Shown: positions 18,335 through 27,255, numbered from the stretch's first letter. The stretch: 64,000 nucleotides of DNA from an uncultured Bacteroidales bacterium (GCA_900317745.1 ONHW01000002.1:62001-126000), one strand, 5' to 3'. The notes: generated by a model from the sequence alone, not told the origin. Program-made: numbers and translations.

Positions 18335-18518
18335 AGACCGGCGCAAAGCGCCTGACAGAAGACAGACCGCTTCGCTGACAGAAGAGAGACCGCTTCGCTG
18401 ACAGAAGAGAGACCGCTGGCGCTGACAGAAGAGAGACCGCTTCGCTGAAAGACAAAAGACCGCAGCCAAACTTGGCTGCTGAGAGACAAAAGACCGTTTC
18501 ACTGAAAGATAAAAGAAG
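18335..18518 (+). repeat. Tandem array of about 23-bp units, GACCGCTTCGCTGACAG family
   Basis: Units start at 18354, 18377, 18400 (24 bp) and 18424, with diverged copies to 18518; the core is AGACCGCTTCGCTGACAG. One diverged copy contains the 18-bp palindrome GCAGCCAAACTTGGCTGC (18462-18479). The array fills the whole gap between two genes. Shorter members are inside comM (25096-25157) and glnS (27425-27470), near rpoD (34094-34149) and after the GH36 gene. Confidence 0.85.
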
Positions 18519-18521
18519 ATA

Positions 18522-20063
18522 ATGAAGAAAAAGATATTATATATACTGTTGCTTGCTGCTGTATCAGTCAGTGCGCAGGATGCGTACTGGTGGGGTGCGG
18601 CAGTAGGATTGGGTCATGAGCAGCCGTACACTGATCAACCGCTGTTTGACTTGAACACACAGGATGCCAACAATCAGTTGGTACCGTTGTTCCTGTCGTC
18701 GGACGGTGAGTATATGTGGAGTGACAAAGCGTTTAACTTCACAGTGAAGAACGGTACGATACGCACTTCGCACCCGGTTATTCCTGTCAAGGCGGGCAAT
18801 ACGCTGCGTGACGCCTATATGGCAGCCCAGGCGCGTTACTTCCCCGCCAACGGACAATTGCCTGATCCGCTGTTCTTCACCCGTCCGCAATACAACACGT
18901 GGATAGAGCTGATGTACAACCAGAATCAGGAGGATATATTGCGCTACGCGCATGCAATCATCGACAACGGTTTTCCTGCCGGTGTGCTGATGATTGACGA
19001 CAACTGGCAGCGGTATTACGGTAATTTCCAGTTCAAGGCAGAGCGTTTCCCCGATGCGAAGGCGATGATTGACGAGTTGCATCAGCTCGGTTTCAAAGTG
19101 ATGGTGTGGATATGTCCGTTTGTAAGCCCGGACTCGCCGGAATACAGAGAACTGGAGAGCAGAGGATATCTGCTTCGAAACCGCGACGGCGGTACGGCCA
19201 TACTGAACTGGTGGAACGGTTACTCGGCTTGTTACGACCTGACTAATCCCAAGGCAGCGGACTACTTCATCAGCGTACTCAAGCAGGCACAGAAGGAATA
19301 TGGAATTGACGGATTCAAGTTCGATGCGGGCGACAACAACTGCTACGCTTCAGCGCGTATAGTGGCATTCGACAGCAAAGCCACGAATGTGGACCACACG
19401 ATGTCGTGGGCGAAGATCGGTCTGCACTTCCCGTTCAACGAGTACCGCGCGTGCTGGAAGATGGGCGGTCAGCCGCTTGTACAGCGCCTGGGTGACAAGG
19501 ATTATAGTTGGGCAGCTGTGCAGCAGCTTATTCCGCAGATGTGTGTAGCGGGGCTGTTAGGTTATGCATACGCCTGCCCGGATATGGTAGGCGGCGGACA
19601 GTTTGCAGCGTTCCTGAACATCAAGGATGACGAGTTTGATCAGGCACTCATTGTTCGTTCGGCGCAGGTACACGCGCTGATGCCGATGATGCAGTTCTCG
19701 GTTGCACCGTGGCGCATACTCAGTCCGGAGAACCTCGCTATAGTACAAAAGATGGCTCAGTTGCACGCCGACTTTGCGCCGTATATCATGCAGTATGCGC
19801 GTCAGGCAGCCAAGACCGGCGAGCCTATTGTGCGACTGATGGAATATCAGTTCCCGCACGAGGGTTTTGCGGATGTCAAGGACCAGTTCATGCTCGGCGA
19901 CAAATACCTGGTAGCTCCGGTAGTGGATAATCGTCTGGAGCGCGACGTGCGTCTGCCCAAGGGAACATGGCGCGACGAACAGGGCAAGAAGTACAAAGGC
20001 GGCAAGACGTATCGTATCAAAGTGCCGCTGGAAAGGTTGCCCTATTTTGAACTGATAAAGTAG
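18522..20063 (+). CDS. GH31-family alpha-glycosidase, secreted
   Basis: 513 residues with a cleavable signal peptide (MKKKILYILLLAAVSVSAQ). The (beta/alpha)8 barrel shows GVLMIDDNWQRYYG near 150, the nucleophile D268 in GIDGFKFDAGD and the candidate acid/base D354 in CPDMVGGG. The KFDAGD/PDMVGG pair is typical of the GH31 branch with bacterial alpha-galactosidase-like and related enzymes rather than classical alpha-glucosidases. With the GH36 enzyme this suggests two alpha-galactosidase-like activities of different fold in one locus; alpha-glucosidase activity cannot be excluded. It has no lipobox, so is probably periplasmic. Confidence 0.88.
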   Translation: MKKKILYILLLAAVSVSAQDAYWWGAAVGLGHEQPYTDQPLFDLNTQDANNQLVPLFLSSDGEYMWSDKAFNFTVKNGTIRTSHPVIPVKAGNTLRDAYMAAQARYFPANGQLPDPLFFTRPQYNTWIELMYNQNQEDILRYAHAIIDNGFPAGVLMIDDNWQRYYGNFQFKAERFPDAKAMIDELHQLGFKVMVWICPFVSPDSPEYRELESRGYLLRNRDGGTAILNWWNGYSACYDLTNPKAADYFISVLKQAQKEYGIDGFKFDAGDNNCYASARIVAFDSKATNVDHTMSWAKIGLHFPFNEYRACWKMGGQPLVQRLGDKDYSWAAVQQLIPQMCVAGLLGYAYACPDMVGGGQFAAFLNIKDDEFDQALIVRSAQVHALMPMMQFSVAPWRILSPENLAIVQKMAQLHADFAPYIMQYARQAAKTGEPIVRLMEYQFPHEGFADVKDQFMLGDKYLVAPVVDNRLERDVRLPKGTWRDEQGKKYKGGKTYRIKVPLERLPYFELIK

Positions 20064-20075
20064 TCTTATTAGTCT

Positions 20076-20108
20076 TGACCGTCGGCTGACCGTCGGTTGA
20101 CCGTCGGG
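20076..20108 (+). repeat. Tandem 11-mer array, TGACCGTCGGT x3
   Basis: Three contiguous 11-bp units at 20076, 20087 and 20098 differing only in the last base. The segment CCGTCGGCTGAC recurs inside the HsdR_N-like gene near 26897. Confidence 0.85.
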
Positions 20109-20164
20109 GTAACACCGAAAATAGAACAGCAAAAAAACAAGGTAAAACGTTAAATGCATATAAT

Positions 20165-21049
20165 ATGAAGAACAAACTTTGGCTCGTATTTATCCTCATC
20201 ACAGTAGTGACTTGGGGTGTATGGGGTGCATTCTCTGACCTGCAGATGGATAAAGCAGGAATACCGGAAACGGTTGTTTATATCCTGTGGGCACTGTCGA
20301 TGGTGCCGTGTGCCATAGCGGCGCTGATTGTGAACAAGGGCAAGTTCATGCACGACTGGAAGTCAGCATTGCTTGGTTGTACGGTTGGTCTGTTGGGCGC
20401 AGGCGGTCAGCTTGTGCTGTTCAAGGCATTGGCGGAGGGTCCGGCATATATTATCTTCCCGTTCATATCGATGTCACCGGTGATTGTAATCACTCTGGCG
20501 GCAGTTTTCCTCAAGGAGAAAGCTACGCGCTGGCAGATTGCAGGTATCGTAGTGGCGTTGGCAGCTATCCTGTTGCTCTCGTTGCAGAGCGGCGGTGACG
20601 GCAGTCCGGTCAGCGGCTGGCTGTGGATCGTGCTGGCAGTGCTCGTGCTGTTTGCCTGGGGCGTGCAGGGATTCTTTATGAAGTTTGCGAACAACTCGAT
20701 GGATGCCGAGAGTATATTTATCTGGATGGCAATCTCCGGACTGGTGCTTATACCTGTAGCGTGGCTGATGAACAGTGAGCCGATGACTGCACCCGAGTTC
20801 TTTGCTCAGGAAGGTGTAGCCGGTGCGAGCTGGACATGCTTCGGCATACAGATTCTGAACTCAATCGGTGCGTTGACGCTCGTATATGCTTACCGCTTCG
20901 GCAAGGCAGTTATCGTTTCGCCGATGGAAGGTCTGTCGCCGATGGTAACGGTGCTGATCTCGCTGATTATTCTCAGCGTTATTCCTACGCCGCTGCAGAT
21001 TGCAGGTATATGCTGCGCAGCGTTTGCGATGTATGCATTGTCGAAATAA
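20165..21049 (+). CDS. DMT-superfamily (EamA-type) transporter
   Basis: 294 residues with ten predicted transmembrane helices in two five-helix halves; FKALAEGPAYIIFPFISMSPV and the C-terminal YAYRFGKAVIVSPMEGLSPM are the paired re-entrant motifs of the drug/metabolite transporter superfamily. It sits in the inner membrane. In a glycan locus it is a candidate importer for the monosaccharide released by the two glycosidases, as some DMT members carry sugars; export is also possible. It is followed 11 bases later by the next gene. Confidence 0.85.
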   Translation: MKNKLWLVFILITVVTWGVWGAFSDLQMDKAGIPETVVYILWALSMVPCAIAALIVNKGKFMHDWKSALLGCTVGLLGAGGQLVLFKALAEGPAYIIFPFISMSPVIVITLAAVFLKEKATRWQIAGIVVALAAILLLSLQSGGDGSPVSGWLWIVLAVLVLFAWGVQGFFMKFANNSMDAESIFIWMAISGLVLIPVAWLMNSEPMTAPEFFAQEGVAGASWTCFGIQILNSIGALTLVYAYRFGKAVIVSPMEGLSPMVTVLISLIILSVIPTPLQIAGICCAAFAMYALSK

Positions 21050-21060
21050 ACGGTAAAAGT

Positions 21061-22164
21061 ATGAAAAAAAGTAGTATTGTAGCAGTATGTATGTTGCTGC
21101 TGTGTATCACGGCATGTGAGGCTGCACCAAACCTGGTGTACTTCGGTGACACGTTGGAGTGGAACAAAGATTGGATCAAGAAGCAGTGCGGCACGCTGGA
21201 TATCAAGAAAAATATCATCGAGGTGTCAGGTATCGCCTGCTCTCGCGTCACGCCCGGATATATATGGATGCAGAGTGACGAAACGTCGCGGTATATCGTT
21301 GCCACCGATGAGAAAGGTGCAGAGCGTGCTATCAAGGTGAACTTCAGCAAGTCTATCCGTTGGGACTGGGAAGATATGTGCGGCGGCGTGTATGAGGGAA
21401 AAGACTACCTGTTCATCGGAGCGTTCGGCGACAACGAGGAGACGGACGGCAACTACAGCATTGTCTGGATAGAGGAGCCTGCTATTGACCCCGTGAATAC
21501 GCCCGAGATAACCGTCACGCCGAATCAGATCAAGTACGTCTATCCCGACGGCAAGAACCACAACAACGAGGCGCTGATGTATGACAACCGTGAGCAGGTG
21601 CTGTATATCATCACGAAGGTGTATTACAACGTGTGCCAGGTGTTCAGTCTGCCTTTCCGTACCGACTACGGTAATGAGGTGCAGACGCTGGAATATGTAT
21701 GCGATCTGGGCGTGAAATCAGACCTTGGCAGCGGTAGCAAGCCGTACAAAGGTTTCCACCTTGTGACCGGTGCGGACATTTCGCCGGACGGCAAGTATAT
21801 CCTGATCAAGAACCACAACAACATTGTAGCAACCTATACGTGGGTATTGCTTTTCACTCGTGAGGATGGCGAGAGTGTGGCAGAGACGCTCAAGCGTCAG
21901 ACGCATCCCGAACCGCTGAGATGCTACAACTATGAGTGGCAAGGCGAAGCAATCTGCTGGCTTGACTCAACAACGTTCTACACCACCAGTGATGCAGATG
22001 ACGGCAATCCGCCGATCTACAAATATACCAAAAAGGTGAACGCCGCTGTCGAGTCAGTGCAGACGAAAAAAGCGGATGACAAAACGCTTGTTATGATAGA
22101 CAATGTTATGTACATCCGCAGTAAGCAGGGATTGTTTACCCTGGACGGCAGAAAGGTGCAGTAA
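21061..22164 (+). CDS. Beta-propeller-like lipoprotein of unknown function
   Basis: 367 residues from ATG 21061, which gives a lipoprotein signal (LCITAC, Cys19); the upstream part of the frame overlaps the transporter gene. Motifs WDWEDMC, GAFGDNEE and NNEALMYDNREQVLYIITK recur in a family of bacterial propeller proteins with several blade-like repeats. The C-terminal YIRSKQGLFTLDGRKVQ resembles the short tails on the secreted proteins at the left end of the window. It is the last gene of the glycan block, convergent with the next. Function unknown; binding rather than catalysis is my guess. Confidence 0.65.
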   Translation: MKKSSIVAVCMLLLCITACEAAPNLVYFGDTLEWNKDWIKKQCGTLDIKKNIIEVSGIACSRVTPGYIWMQSDETSRYIVATDEKGAERAIKVNFSKSIRWDWEDMCGGVYEGKDYLFIGAFGDNEETDGNYSIVWIEEPAIDPVNTPEITVTPNQIKYVYPDGKNHNNEALMYDNREQVLYIITKVYYNVCQVFSLPFRTDYGNEVQTLEYVCDLGVKSDLGSGSKPYKGFHLVTGADISPDGKYILIKNHNNIVATYTWVLLFTREDGESVAETLKRQTHPEPLRCYNYEWQGEAICWLDSTTFYTTSDADDGNPPIYKYTKKVNAAVESVQTKKADDKTLVMIDNVMYIRSKQGLFTLDGRKVQ

Positions 22165-22179
22165 AAGAACTGCTTGATT

Positions 22180-23706
22180 CTACTTACCTTTTTTCAGAGC
22201 GTGCAAGATGATGGGTTCCATCATCTTGTACCCTTCTTCTGTAGGGTGCACCTCGTCGTTGCTCAAGCCAGGTTTCAGTCCGCCGTCAGCGTCCACCATG
22301 GCACTGTAGTAGTCCACGTAGGTGATTTTGTTACGTTCGGCGTAAGCGCGAATCTTGGCGTTGAGTTCGCGGATCTGCGCCGGAGCATCGTACACAAACG
22401 GGTTCCAGCGGAACGAGCGTGCGGGCAGTACCGAGCAGAGCACGGGGCGAATCTTGTTCGCCTTGGCCAGTTCGCACATGGAGATAATGTTGCCAAGCGT
22501 GTGGTCGATGCTGATGGTGCCGTTGTTGCGGGCGATGTCGTTGGTGCCGCACATGATAACAACCGTCTTGGGGTGCAAGTCAATCACGTCCTGGCGCATA
22601 CGTACCAGTAATTCAGCCGATGTCTGACCGCCTATACCTCTGCCGGTAAATCCGTTGTCGATGAAGAACTGCCGGCGCATCTTGTACCAGTTGCGTGTGA
22701 TGCTGTTGCCATAGAAAACGACTGTTGTTTTGGCTTTGGCAGCAAGAATGCTGTCGTTCTGCGCGGCGTAGTACTCGAATCGCGCCCAATCCTTCTGGCG
22801 ATTGTTGCGCGTGCGTACCGTCTTGTTGTGCTGCAGGACTGTGTTATACGCGTCCTTGCTTATCTGCATAGGCGTGAAAACGGCAATGATGGGATAGTGG
22901 TCGCTCAAGAACGGTACTCCGTATCCGTCGCGCAAGATGCGGAACTCCAGAGCCGAGGCTTTGCGGAAGAAAATGTAGTCAATCATCTTTCCCTTACTTC
23001 GTCCCCAACTATGGAACGTCATACCCGGATCGGTGACCGGTGCCTCATACTGCGCCAATTGCATGGTCTGCCACATAGGTGTGAGTTCGGGTGCGTCCGG
23101 TGTGACGTTGAGGTCGCCCATCACGAACATAGGTATCGTGTCGCCGCCAATGGCAATAGCGCTGTCGGCAATCATGGCAAGTGACTTCTCGCGTGCCACA
23201 ACGCCCTTGTGGTCGAGATGGGTGTTGAATACGAGGTACAACTGCCCGGACTTCTTGTCGCGCACGTGCACGTAGGTTACGATACGTTTGTATTTGCCGT
23301 CCCAGCCGCGTGAGGGCACATCGGGCGTCTCGCTAAGCCAGAACGTGTTCGTGCCAACCAGATCGAACTTGTCGGTGCGGTAGAAGATTGCACAGGCCTC
23401 GTCCTCGCGGTTGTTCGGGTCGCGACTGACGGAAACCGCATCATAGAGCGGTGCCAGATGTTCGCGCAGATACGCCTCCTGATCGGGCATCTCCTCTTGC
23501 ATGCCTACTACGTCGGGACGTTCAGCCAGCAACATCTTGACGGCAGCCTGCTTGCGGTTCTCCCAACTGTTGACGCCGTCCTGCTCGTTCTTGGTAGAGG
23601 AGCGGATATTGTACGACATAATGTTGATAGTCTGCGCCAATAAGGTTGAAAGCGGAGTGTTGAACGTTGTAAGGGCAACAATCAACAAAAGCAAATTATT
23701 TTTCAT
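22180..23706 (-). CDS. Secreted EEP nuclease/phosphatase fused to an SGNH hydrolase
   Basis: 508 residues. The first half (about 26-275) is an endonuclease/exonuclease/phosphatase domain: NIMSYNIRS, GMQEE, NTHLDHKG, MGDLNVTP and LSDHYPI are all present. The second half (about 320-506) is a GDSL/SGNH esterase: FYGNSIT (catalytic Ser), GGQTSAEL, CGTNDI and DEVHPTEEGY. Each half alone is common in Bacteroidales; the pair suggests a surface or periplasmic enzyme removing a phosphodiester and an acyl group from one substrate (inference). The signal peptide contains an insertion encoded by heptamer repeats (residues 12-22, TFNTPLSTLLA). Confidence 0.88.
   Translation of the reverse strand: MKNNLLLLIVALTTFNTPLSTLLAQTINIMSYNIRSSTKNEQDGVNSWENRKQAAVKMLLAERPDVVGMQEEMPDQEAYLREHLAPLYDAVSVSRDPNNREDEACAIFYRTDKFDLVGTNTFWLSETPDVPSRGWDGKYKRIVTYVHVRDKKSGQLYLVFNTHLDHKGVVAREKSLAMIADSAIAIGGDTIPMFVMGDLNVTPDAPELTPMWQTMQLAQYEAPVTDPGMTFHSWGRSKGKMIDYIFFRKASALEFRILRDGYGVPFLSDHYPIIAVFTPMQISKDAYNTVLQHNKTVRTRNNRQKDWARFEYYAAQNDSILAAKAKTTVVFYGNSITRNWYKMRRQFFIDNGFTGRGIGGQTSAELLVRMRQDVIDLHPKTVVIMCGTNDIARNNGTISIDHTLGNIISMCELAKANKIRPVLCSVLPARSFRWNPFVYDAPAQIRELNAKIRAYAERNKITYVDYYSAMVDADGGLKPGLSNDEVHPTEEGYKMMEPIILHALKKGK
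23643..23672 (-). repeat. Intragenic 7-mer repeat inside a signal peptide
   Basis: GTTGAAA/GTTGAAC-type heptamers run in frame through the signal-peptide codons of the EEP-SGNH gene, giving FNTPLSTL. The same family occurs at 24286-24317 and, diverged, at 39907-39945 and 41890-41915. Confidence 0.65.
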
Positions 23707-23814
23707 AATTGTATTGATTAATCGCGCCGGCGCCTCAACTCGGTGCCAGCGCGAGTGATACGAATAGTCATTGCAGCCGTAGAGCGGGCTAAGGCGTGTA
23801 CAAGGGCTTGATTG

Positions 23815-24285
23815 TCACGCCTTTTCGCCGGTCTGCTCCTGGCGCTTTTCTTCCTTCTCGAACTTGGAGAGGCGGTGCTTGAAGAAGATATTGATCATCA
23901 TGATTGCCAGGGTGCCGAGTATCGCCTCGGCGAACATTCCGAAGCCGCACAAGCCGCCAACGGCGGCGGCACACCAGACGGTGGCGGCGGTAGTCAGACC
24001 TTTGACGGAATCGCCGTCCTTGAAGATTATACCTGCACCCAGGAATCCTATGCCCGACACGACCTGCGCAATGATTCGCGAGTTGTCGCCGCCGAAGATA
24101 GTGGGTGACATCAGTACATACATTGTTGTGCCGATAGCAATGAGTGTGATAGTGCGCGTGCCGACAACCTTGCCGTGCAGTTCGCGCTCAATGCCAATCA
24201 GATAACCCAAGATGATAGCCATGCTAATCTTGGAGATTACTCCTATCCAATCGGTCTGGAGGAAGTTTTCGATGAGTTGATCCAT
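23815..24285 (-). CDS. MgtC/SapB-family membrane protein
   Basis: 156 residues with four or five transmembrane helices in the N-terminal 125 residues and a charged cytoplasmic tail. GYLIGIERELHGKVVGTRT and GIGFLGAGIIFKDG are the MgtC signature. Relatives aid survival at low Mg2+ or acid, in some species by inhibiting the F-type ATPase. A 37-base gap to the next gene holds a heptamer array. Family confident; physiological role here unknown. Confidence 0.9.
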   Translation of the reverse strand: MDQLIENFLQTDWIGVISKISMAIILGYLIGIERELHGKVVGTRTITLIAIGTTMYVLMSPTIFGGDNSRIIAQVVSGIGFLGAGIIFKDGDSVKGLTTAATVWCAAAVGGLCGFGMFAEAILGTLAIMMINIFFKHRLSKFEKEEKRQEQTGEKA

Positions 24286-24317
24286 GGTAGTTGAGAGTTG
24301 AGTGTTGAACGTTGAAC
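24286..24317 (-). repeat. Tandem 7-mer array, GTTGAAC/GTTGAGT
   Basis: Contiguous heptamers GTTGAGA, GTTGAGT, GTTGAAC, GTTGAAC (read on the plus strand) fill the gap between the mgtC start codon and the end of the comM-like gene. Confidence 0.85.
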
Positions 24318-24321
24318 GGGA

Positions 24322-25950
24322 TTATTCGCCCCAATCCGAGCGGTCGAGTTGGCGGAACTGGATAGCTTGCAGCAGTTGTGAGGCGTTCAGGGTGTTTGTT
24401 ACGGGCTGATCGGGATGGATTACTGCGTCGAGATCGGCAATGGTGCGTGCGACCTTGAGTATGCGGTCGTAGGCTCGTGCCGACAGTCCGTAGAGCTCCA
24501 TAGCCATGCGCAGTTGCTGCTCGGCTTGAGCGTCCGGCTGGCAGTACTGGCGAACCATCTTCGGTGTCATTTGTGCGTTGCAGTGGATACCGGTGCCGCT
24601 GAAACGTTCGGTCTGAATAGCGCGTGCTTTCACTACACGCTCACGGATAGCGGCTGAGGGTTCACCGTCCGCCTTCTGACGCAGGTCGTTGTAGCTGACA
24701 GCATCTATGTGGCACTGGATGTCTATACGATCAAGCAGCGGTCCGCTGATCCGGCTCATGTAGCGGTGGCGTTGTGCCGGAGTGCATGTGCAGGGATGAG
24801 CCAGGTCGCCGTAGTGTCCGCACGGGCAAGGGTTCATGGCAGCCACAAGCATGAAGTGAGCCGGATAATCGACTGATAGCTTGTTGCGCGCCACGGTTAT
24901 ATGTCCGTCCTCCAGAGGTTGCCGCAAGACCTCGAGGGCCGTACGTTTGAATTCTGCCAACTCGTCAAGAAACAGCACGCCGTTGTGCGCCAGACTGACT
25001 TCACCGGGCTGCGGGTTGTTGCCTCCGCCTACCAGGGTGACATCGGTTATAGTGTGGTGCGGCGAGCGGAACGGGCGCTGGACAATGAGCGAAGCCAGAC
25101 CGCTTCGCTGTTTGACCGCTTCGCTGTTAGAAGATAGACCGCTTGCGCTGTTTGATTTACGGAGTTTGCCGGACACGGAGTAGATCTTGGTGGTCTCCAA
25201 GGCTTCGCTCAGAGTCATAGGCGGCAGGATAGTTGGTATTCGCTTCGCCATCATTGATTTGCCTGCACCCGGCGGGCCGATCATGATGATATTGTGTCCG
25301 CCAGCCGCAGCAATCTCAATGGCGCGACGTACCTCCTGCTGGCCACGCACCTCGGCAAAATCGATATCTGTCGGGAACGCGTACGAACCAAGCAGTTCGT
25401 TGACATCAACATGTACCGGTTCAGCAGGCTGTTCGCTGTTGAGGAAAGCAATGACATCCGTCAGATGTTCAAAGCCATAGACCTCAATGCCGTTTACAAC
25501 GCCTGCTTCGTTGGCGTTTTCGGCAGGCAGAATCACCCCGCGGAAGCCGTTGCTCTTTGCCGCCAGGGCGATAGGCAGACAGCCGTGTACGGGTCGCAGA
25601 TGACCGTCGAGTGAGAGTTCGCCAAGTATAAGGAAATCCTTGAGCAGGCGGCTTTGTACGATCTCGGTGGCAGCGAGTTGCCCGATAGCCAATGTGAGGT
25701 CGAACGCCGCACCTTCCTTCTTGAGGTCGGCGGGCGACATGTTGATCGTATATTGCCGTTGCGGCAGACGTATGCCGGATACCTGTATGGCGGATTGGAT
25801 ACGCTCGTGACCTTCCTTAACCGCAGTATCAGGCAGACCGACCAAGGTAAAATCGTAGCCGGGCGTGGCGTGCACCTCAACGGTGACAATCACAGCATCA
25901 ATGCCGACGGATGCGGCGGAGTAAGTGTTAATCAGCATAAGCCTTGACAA
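24322..25950 (-). CDS. comM: ComM/YifB-family Mg-chelatase-like AAA+ ATPase
   Basis: 542 residues: an N-terminal Lon-like ChlI domain (about 5-170), an AAA+ core with Walker A GPPGAGKSMMAKRIP and Walker B LFLDELAEF, the MVAAMNPCPCG segment and the C-terminal Mg-chelatase lid. In other bacteria ComM is a helicase promoting branch migration during natural transformation. Residues 265-285, between the ATPase strands and FRSPHHTITD, are encoded by GACCGCTTCGCTG repeats and have no counterpart that I know in the family. Translation could begin at 25950 or at ATG 25938 (MLINTYSA, closer to family starts); either overlaps the phoH stop. Confidence 0.92.
   Translation of the reverse strand: MSRLMLINTYSAASVGIDAVIVTVEVHATPGYDFTLVGLPDTAVKEGHERIQSAIQVSGIRLPQRQYTINMSPADLKKEGAAFDLTLAIGQLAATEIVQSRLLKDFLILGELSLDGHLRPVHGCLPIALAAKSNGFRGVILPAENANEAGVVNGIEVYGFEHLTDVIAFLNSEQPAEPVHVDVNELLGSYAFPTDIDFAEVRGQQEVRRAIEIAAAGGHNIIMIGPPGAGKSMMAKRIPTILPPMTLSEALETTKIYSVSGKLRKSNSASGLSSNSEAVKQRSGLASLIVQRPFRSPHHTITDVTLVGGGNNPQPGEVSLAHNGVLFLDELAEFKRTALEVLRQPLEDGHITVARNKLSVDYPAHFMLVAAMNPCPCGHYGDLAHPCTCTPAQRHRYMSRISGPLLDRIDIQCHIDAVSYNDLRQKADGEPSAAIRERVVKARAIQTERFSGTGIHCNAQMTPKMVRQYCQPDAQAEQQLRMAMELYGLSARAYDRILKVARTIADLDAVIHPDQPVTNTLNASQLLQAIQFRQLDRSDWGE
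25096..25157 (-). repeat. Intragenic GACCGCTTCGCTG repeats in comM
   Basis: Two near-perfect GACCGCTTCGCTGTT copies plus a GATAGACCGCTTGCGCTG copy, in frame inside comM (codons 265-285). The family is the one arrayed at 18335-18518. Confidence 0.85.
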
Positions 25951-26854
25951 TATGTGTTACGAGGTGGTGGCGGACTATATCCTGCTGGTTGAACTGCACG
26001 ATCTGAATGCCTTTGATGTCCTTGAGCCGGTTCATGGCATCCGCCAGCCCTGAGCGTTGCGAGGCAGGCAGGTCGATCTGGGTGAGGTCGCCCGTGACAA
26101 TCATCTTGCTGCCCAGACCCATGCGGGTGAGGAACATCTTCAGTTGCAGTACGGTGGCGTTCTGCGCTTCATCGAGGATAACCACTGCATCGGAGAGCGT
26201 GCGTCCGCGCATGAACGCGAGCGGTGCTATCTGAATGACGCCTCGCTCGAGGTACTCCTGCAACTTGCCGTCAGGCAACATGTCTTGCAGCGCGTCGTAC
26301 AGCGGTTGCAGGTACGGGTCAATCTTTTCCTTCATGTCACCCGGCAGGAATCCGAGTTTCTCGCCAGCCTCCACAGCCGGACGAGAGAGGATGATTCGCC
26401 TGACCTCTTTGTTCTTTAACGCCTTGACAGCGAGAGCTATAGCTGTGTATGTTTTGCCCGAACCGGCAGGTCCTACAGCAAACAGCAGATCGTCGGTCTG
26501 AAATCCTTCCACCAGTTTGCGCTGGTTGACCGAGCGTGCGAGGATAGGTTTGCCTCCTACGCCGTGCAGGATCAGATGGTCGTGGGTGACAGCCTCGGGT
26601 GCCGAGCCGTGGAGCAGGTCGAGGATAGTAGCCTCGCTGAGTGAACCGCGTTGCATGCAAACCTGTTGGCAACGCTCAACATTGGTTGTGAAGCGTTTGA
26701 CCGCCGCATCCGGGCCGGTGACTTTGAGTTTATACCCTCGCGCCACCACACGAACCTCCGGGTGCTGATTGCACAGACAGAGGATGTTCGCATTGTTCAC
26801 GCCGTAGAATGCTGCGGTGTCGATGGCTTCGTTCAGGGTAATAACTGATTCCAT
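25928..26854 (-). CDS. phoH: PhoH-family ATPase
   Basis: 308 residues. Walker A GPAGSGKT (128-135), Walker B VVILDEAQN and the sensor segment MIVTGDLTQIDLP define PhoH-like P-loop proteins; a small KH-like N-terminal domain precedes. Family members are predicted RNA-linked ATPases or helicases, often in the RNA-processing neighbourhood of ybeY, which is not visible here. It overlaps the gene upstream (22 bases) and comM downstream, so the three are translationally packed. Confidence 0.92.
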   Translation of the reverse strand: MESVITLNEAIDTAAFYGVNNANILCLCNQHPEVRVVARGYKLKVTGPDAAVKRFTTNVERCQQVCMQRGSLSEATILDLLHGSAPEAVTHDHLILHGVGGKPILARSVNQRKLVEGFQTDDLLFAVGPAGSGKTYTAIALAVKALKNKEVRRIILSRPAVEAGEKLGFLPGDMKEKIDPYLQPLYDALQDMLPDGKLQEYLERGVIQIAPLAFMRGRTLSDAVVILDEAQNATVLQLKMFLTRMGLGSKMIVTGDLTQIDLPASQRSGLADAMNRLKDIKGIQIVQFNQQDIVRHHLVTHIVKAYAD

Positions 26855-27255
26855 GAGGGTATATGATTTAAGAATTGTATTTGTTCTGTTTGCTCGCCGT
26901 CGGCTGACTGCTTGTCAATGCGTGCCACCACTGTTTGTTTGCCGTTGGCGAGGATAAGATAGGGCGCGTGTACGGTGGTGTTATATACAGCAGCCTGGTC
27001 GAGCGTCGTTTGTGTGATAGCCACCTCCGGTGCCTTGAACTCGATGAGCATCAGCGGCTGCAGGCTACGCGAATAAACCACTGCGTCGCAACGTTTGTCC
27101 ACTCCTGCGCCAACGGCTATCGGCACTTCGACGCCGATGAGCGATTGCGGGTAGCCGAATTGCTCCACCAAGGCGTGCAAGAACGTCTGCCGCACATGCT
27201 CCTCGGGAGTGGCGGCGACGTACTTGCGGCGGAAAGGACAAAAGATATTTACCAT
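26833..27255 (-). CDS. HsdR_N-like PD-(D/E)xK protein
   Basis: 140 residues resembling the type I restriction R-subunit N-terminal domain: EEHVRQTFLHALVEQFGYP near 16-36, then CDAVVY (Asp) and MLIEFKAP (E-x-K), forming a PD-(D/E)xK nuclease core. Free-standing copies are common in Bacteroidales; no methylase or specificity subunit is nearby, so this is not a restriction system in itself. Residues around SADGEQTE are encoded by a piece of the TGACCGTCGG repeat family. It overlaps the phoH start by 22 bases. Activity unknown. Confidence 0.8.
   Translation of the reverse strand: MVNIFCPFRRKYVAATPEEHVRQTFLHALVEQFGYPQSLIGVEVPIAVGAGVDKRCDAVVYSRSLQPLMLIEFKAPEVAITQTTLDQAAVYNTTVHAPYLILANGKQTVVARIDKQSADGEQTEQIQFLNHIPSWNQLLP

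Noticed and set aside
18335-18518. Possible CRISPR array (direct repeats of about 23 bp)
   Set aside because: Units are contiguous with no spacers, they diverge along the array, copies occur inside coding genes, and no cas gene is present.
20165-22164. GH/transport genes as part of an integrated mobile element
   Set aside because: No integrase, transposase, tRNA-adjacent attachment site or composition break was seen around the glycan locus.
26833-27255. Remnant of a type I restriction-modification system
   Set aside because: Only an R-subunit N-terminal-like domain is present, full-length for the free-standing family, with no hsdM or hsdS nearby.
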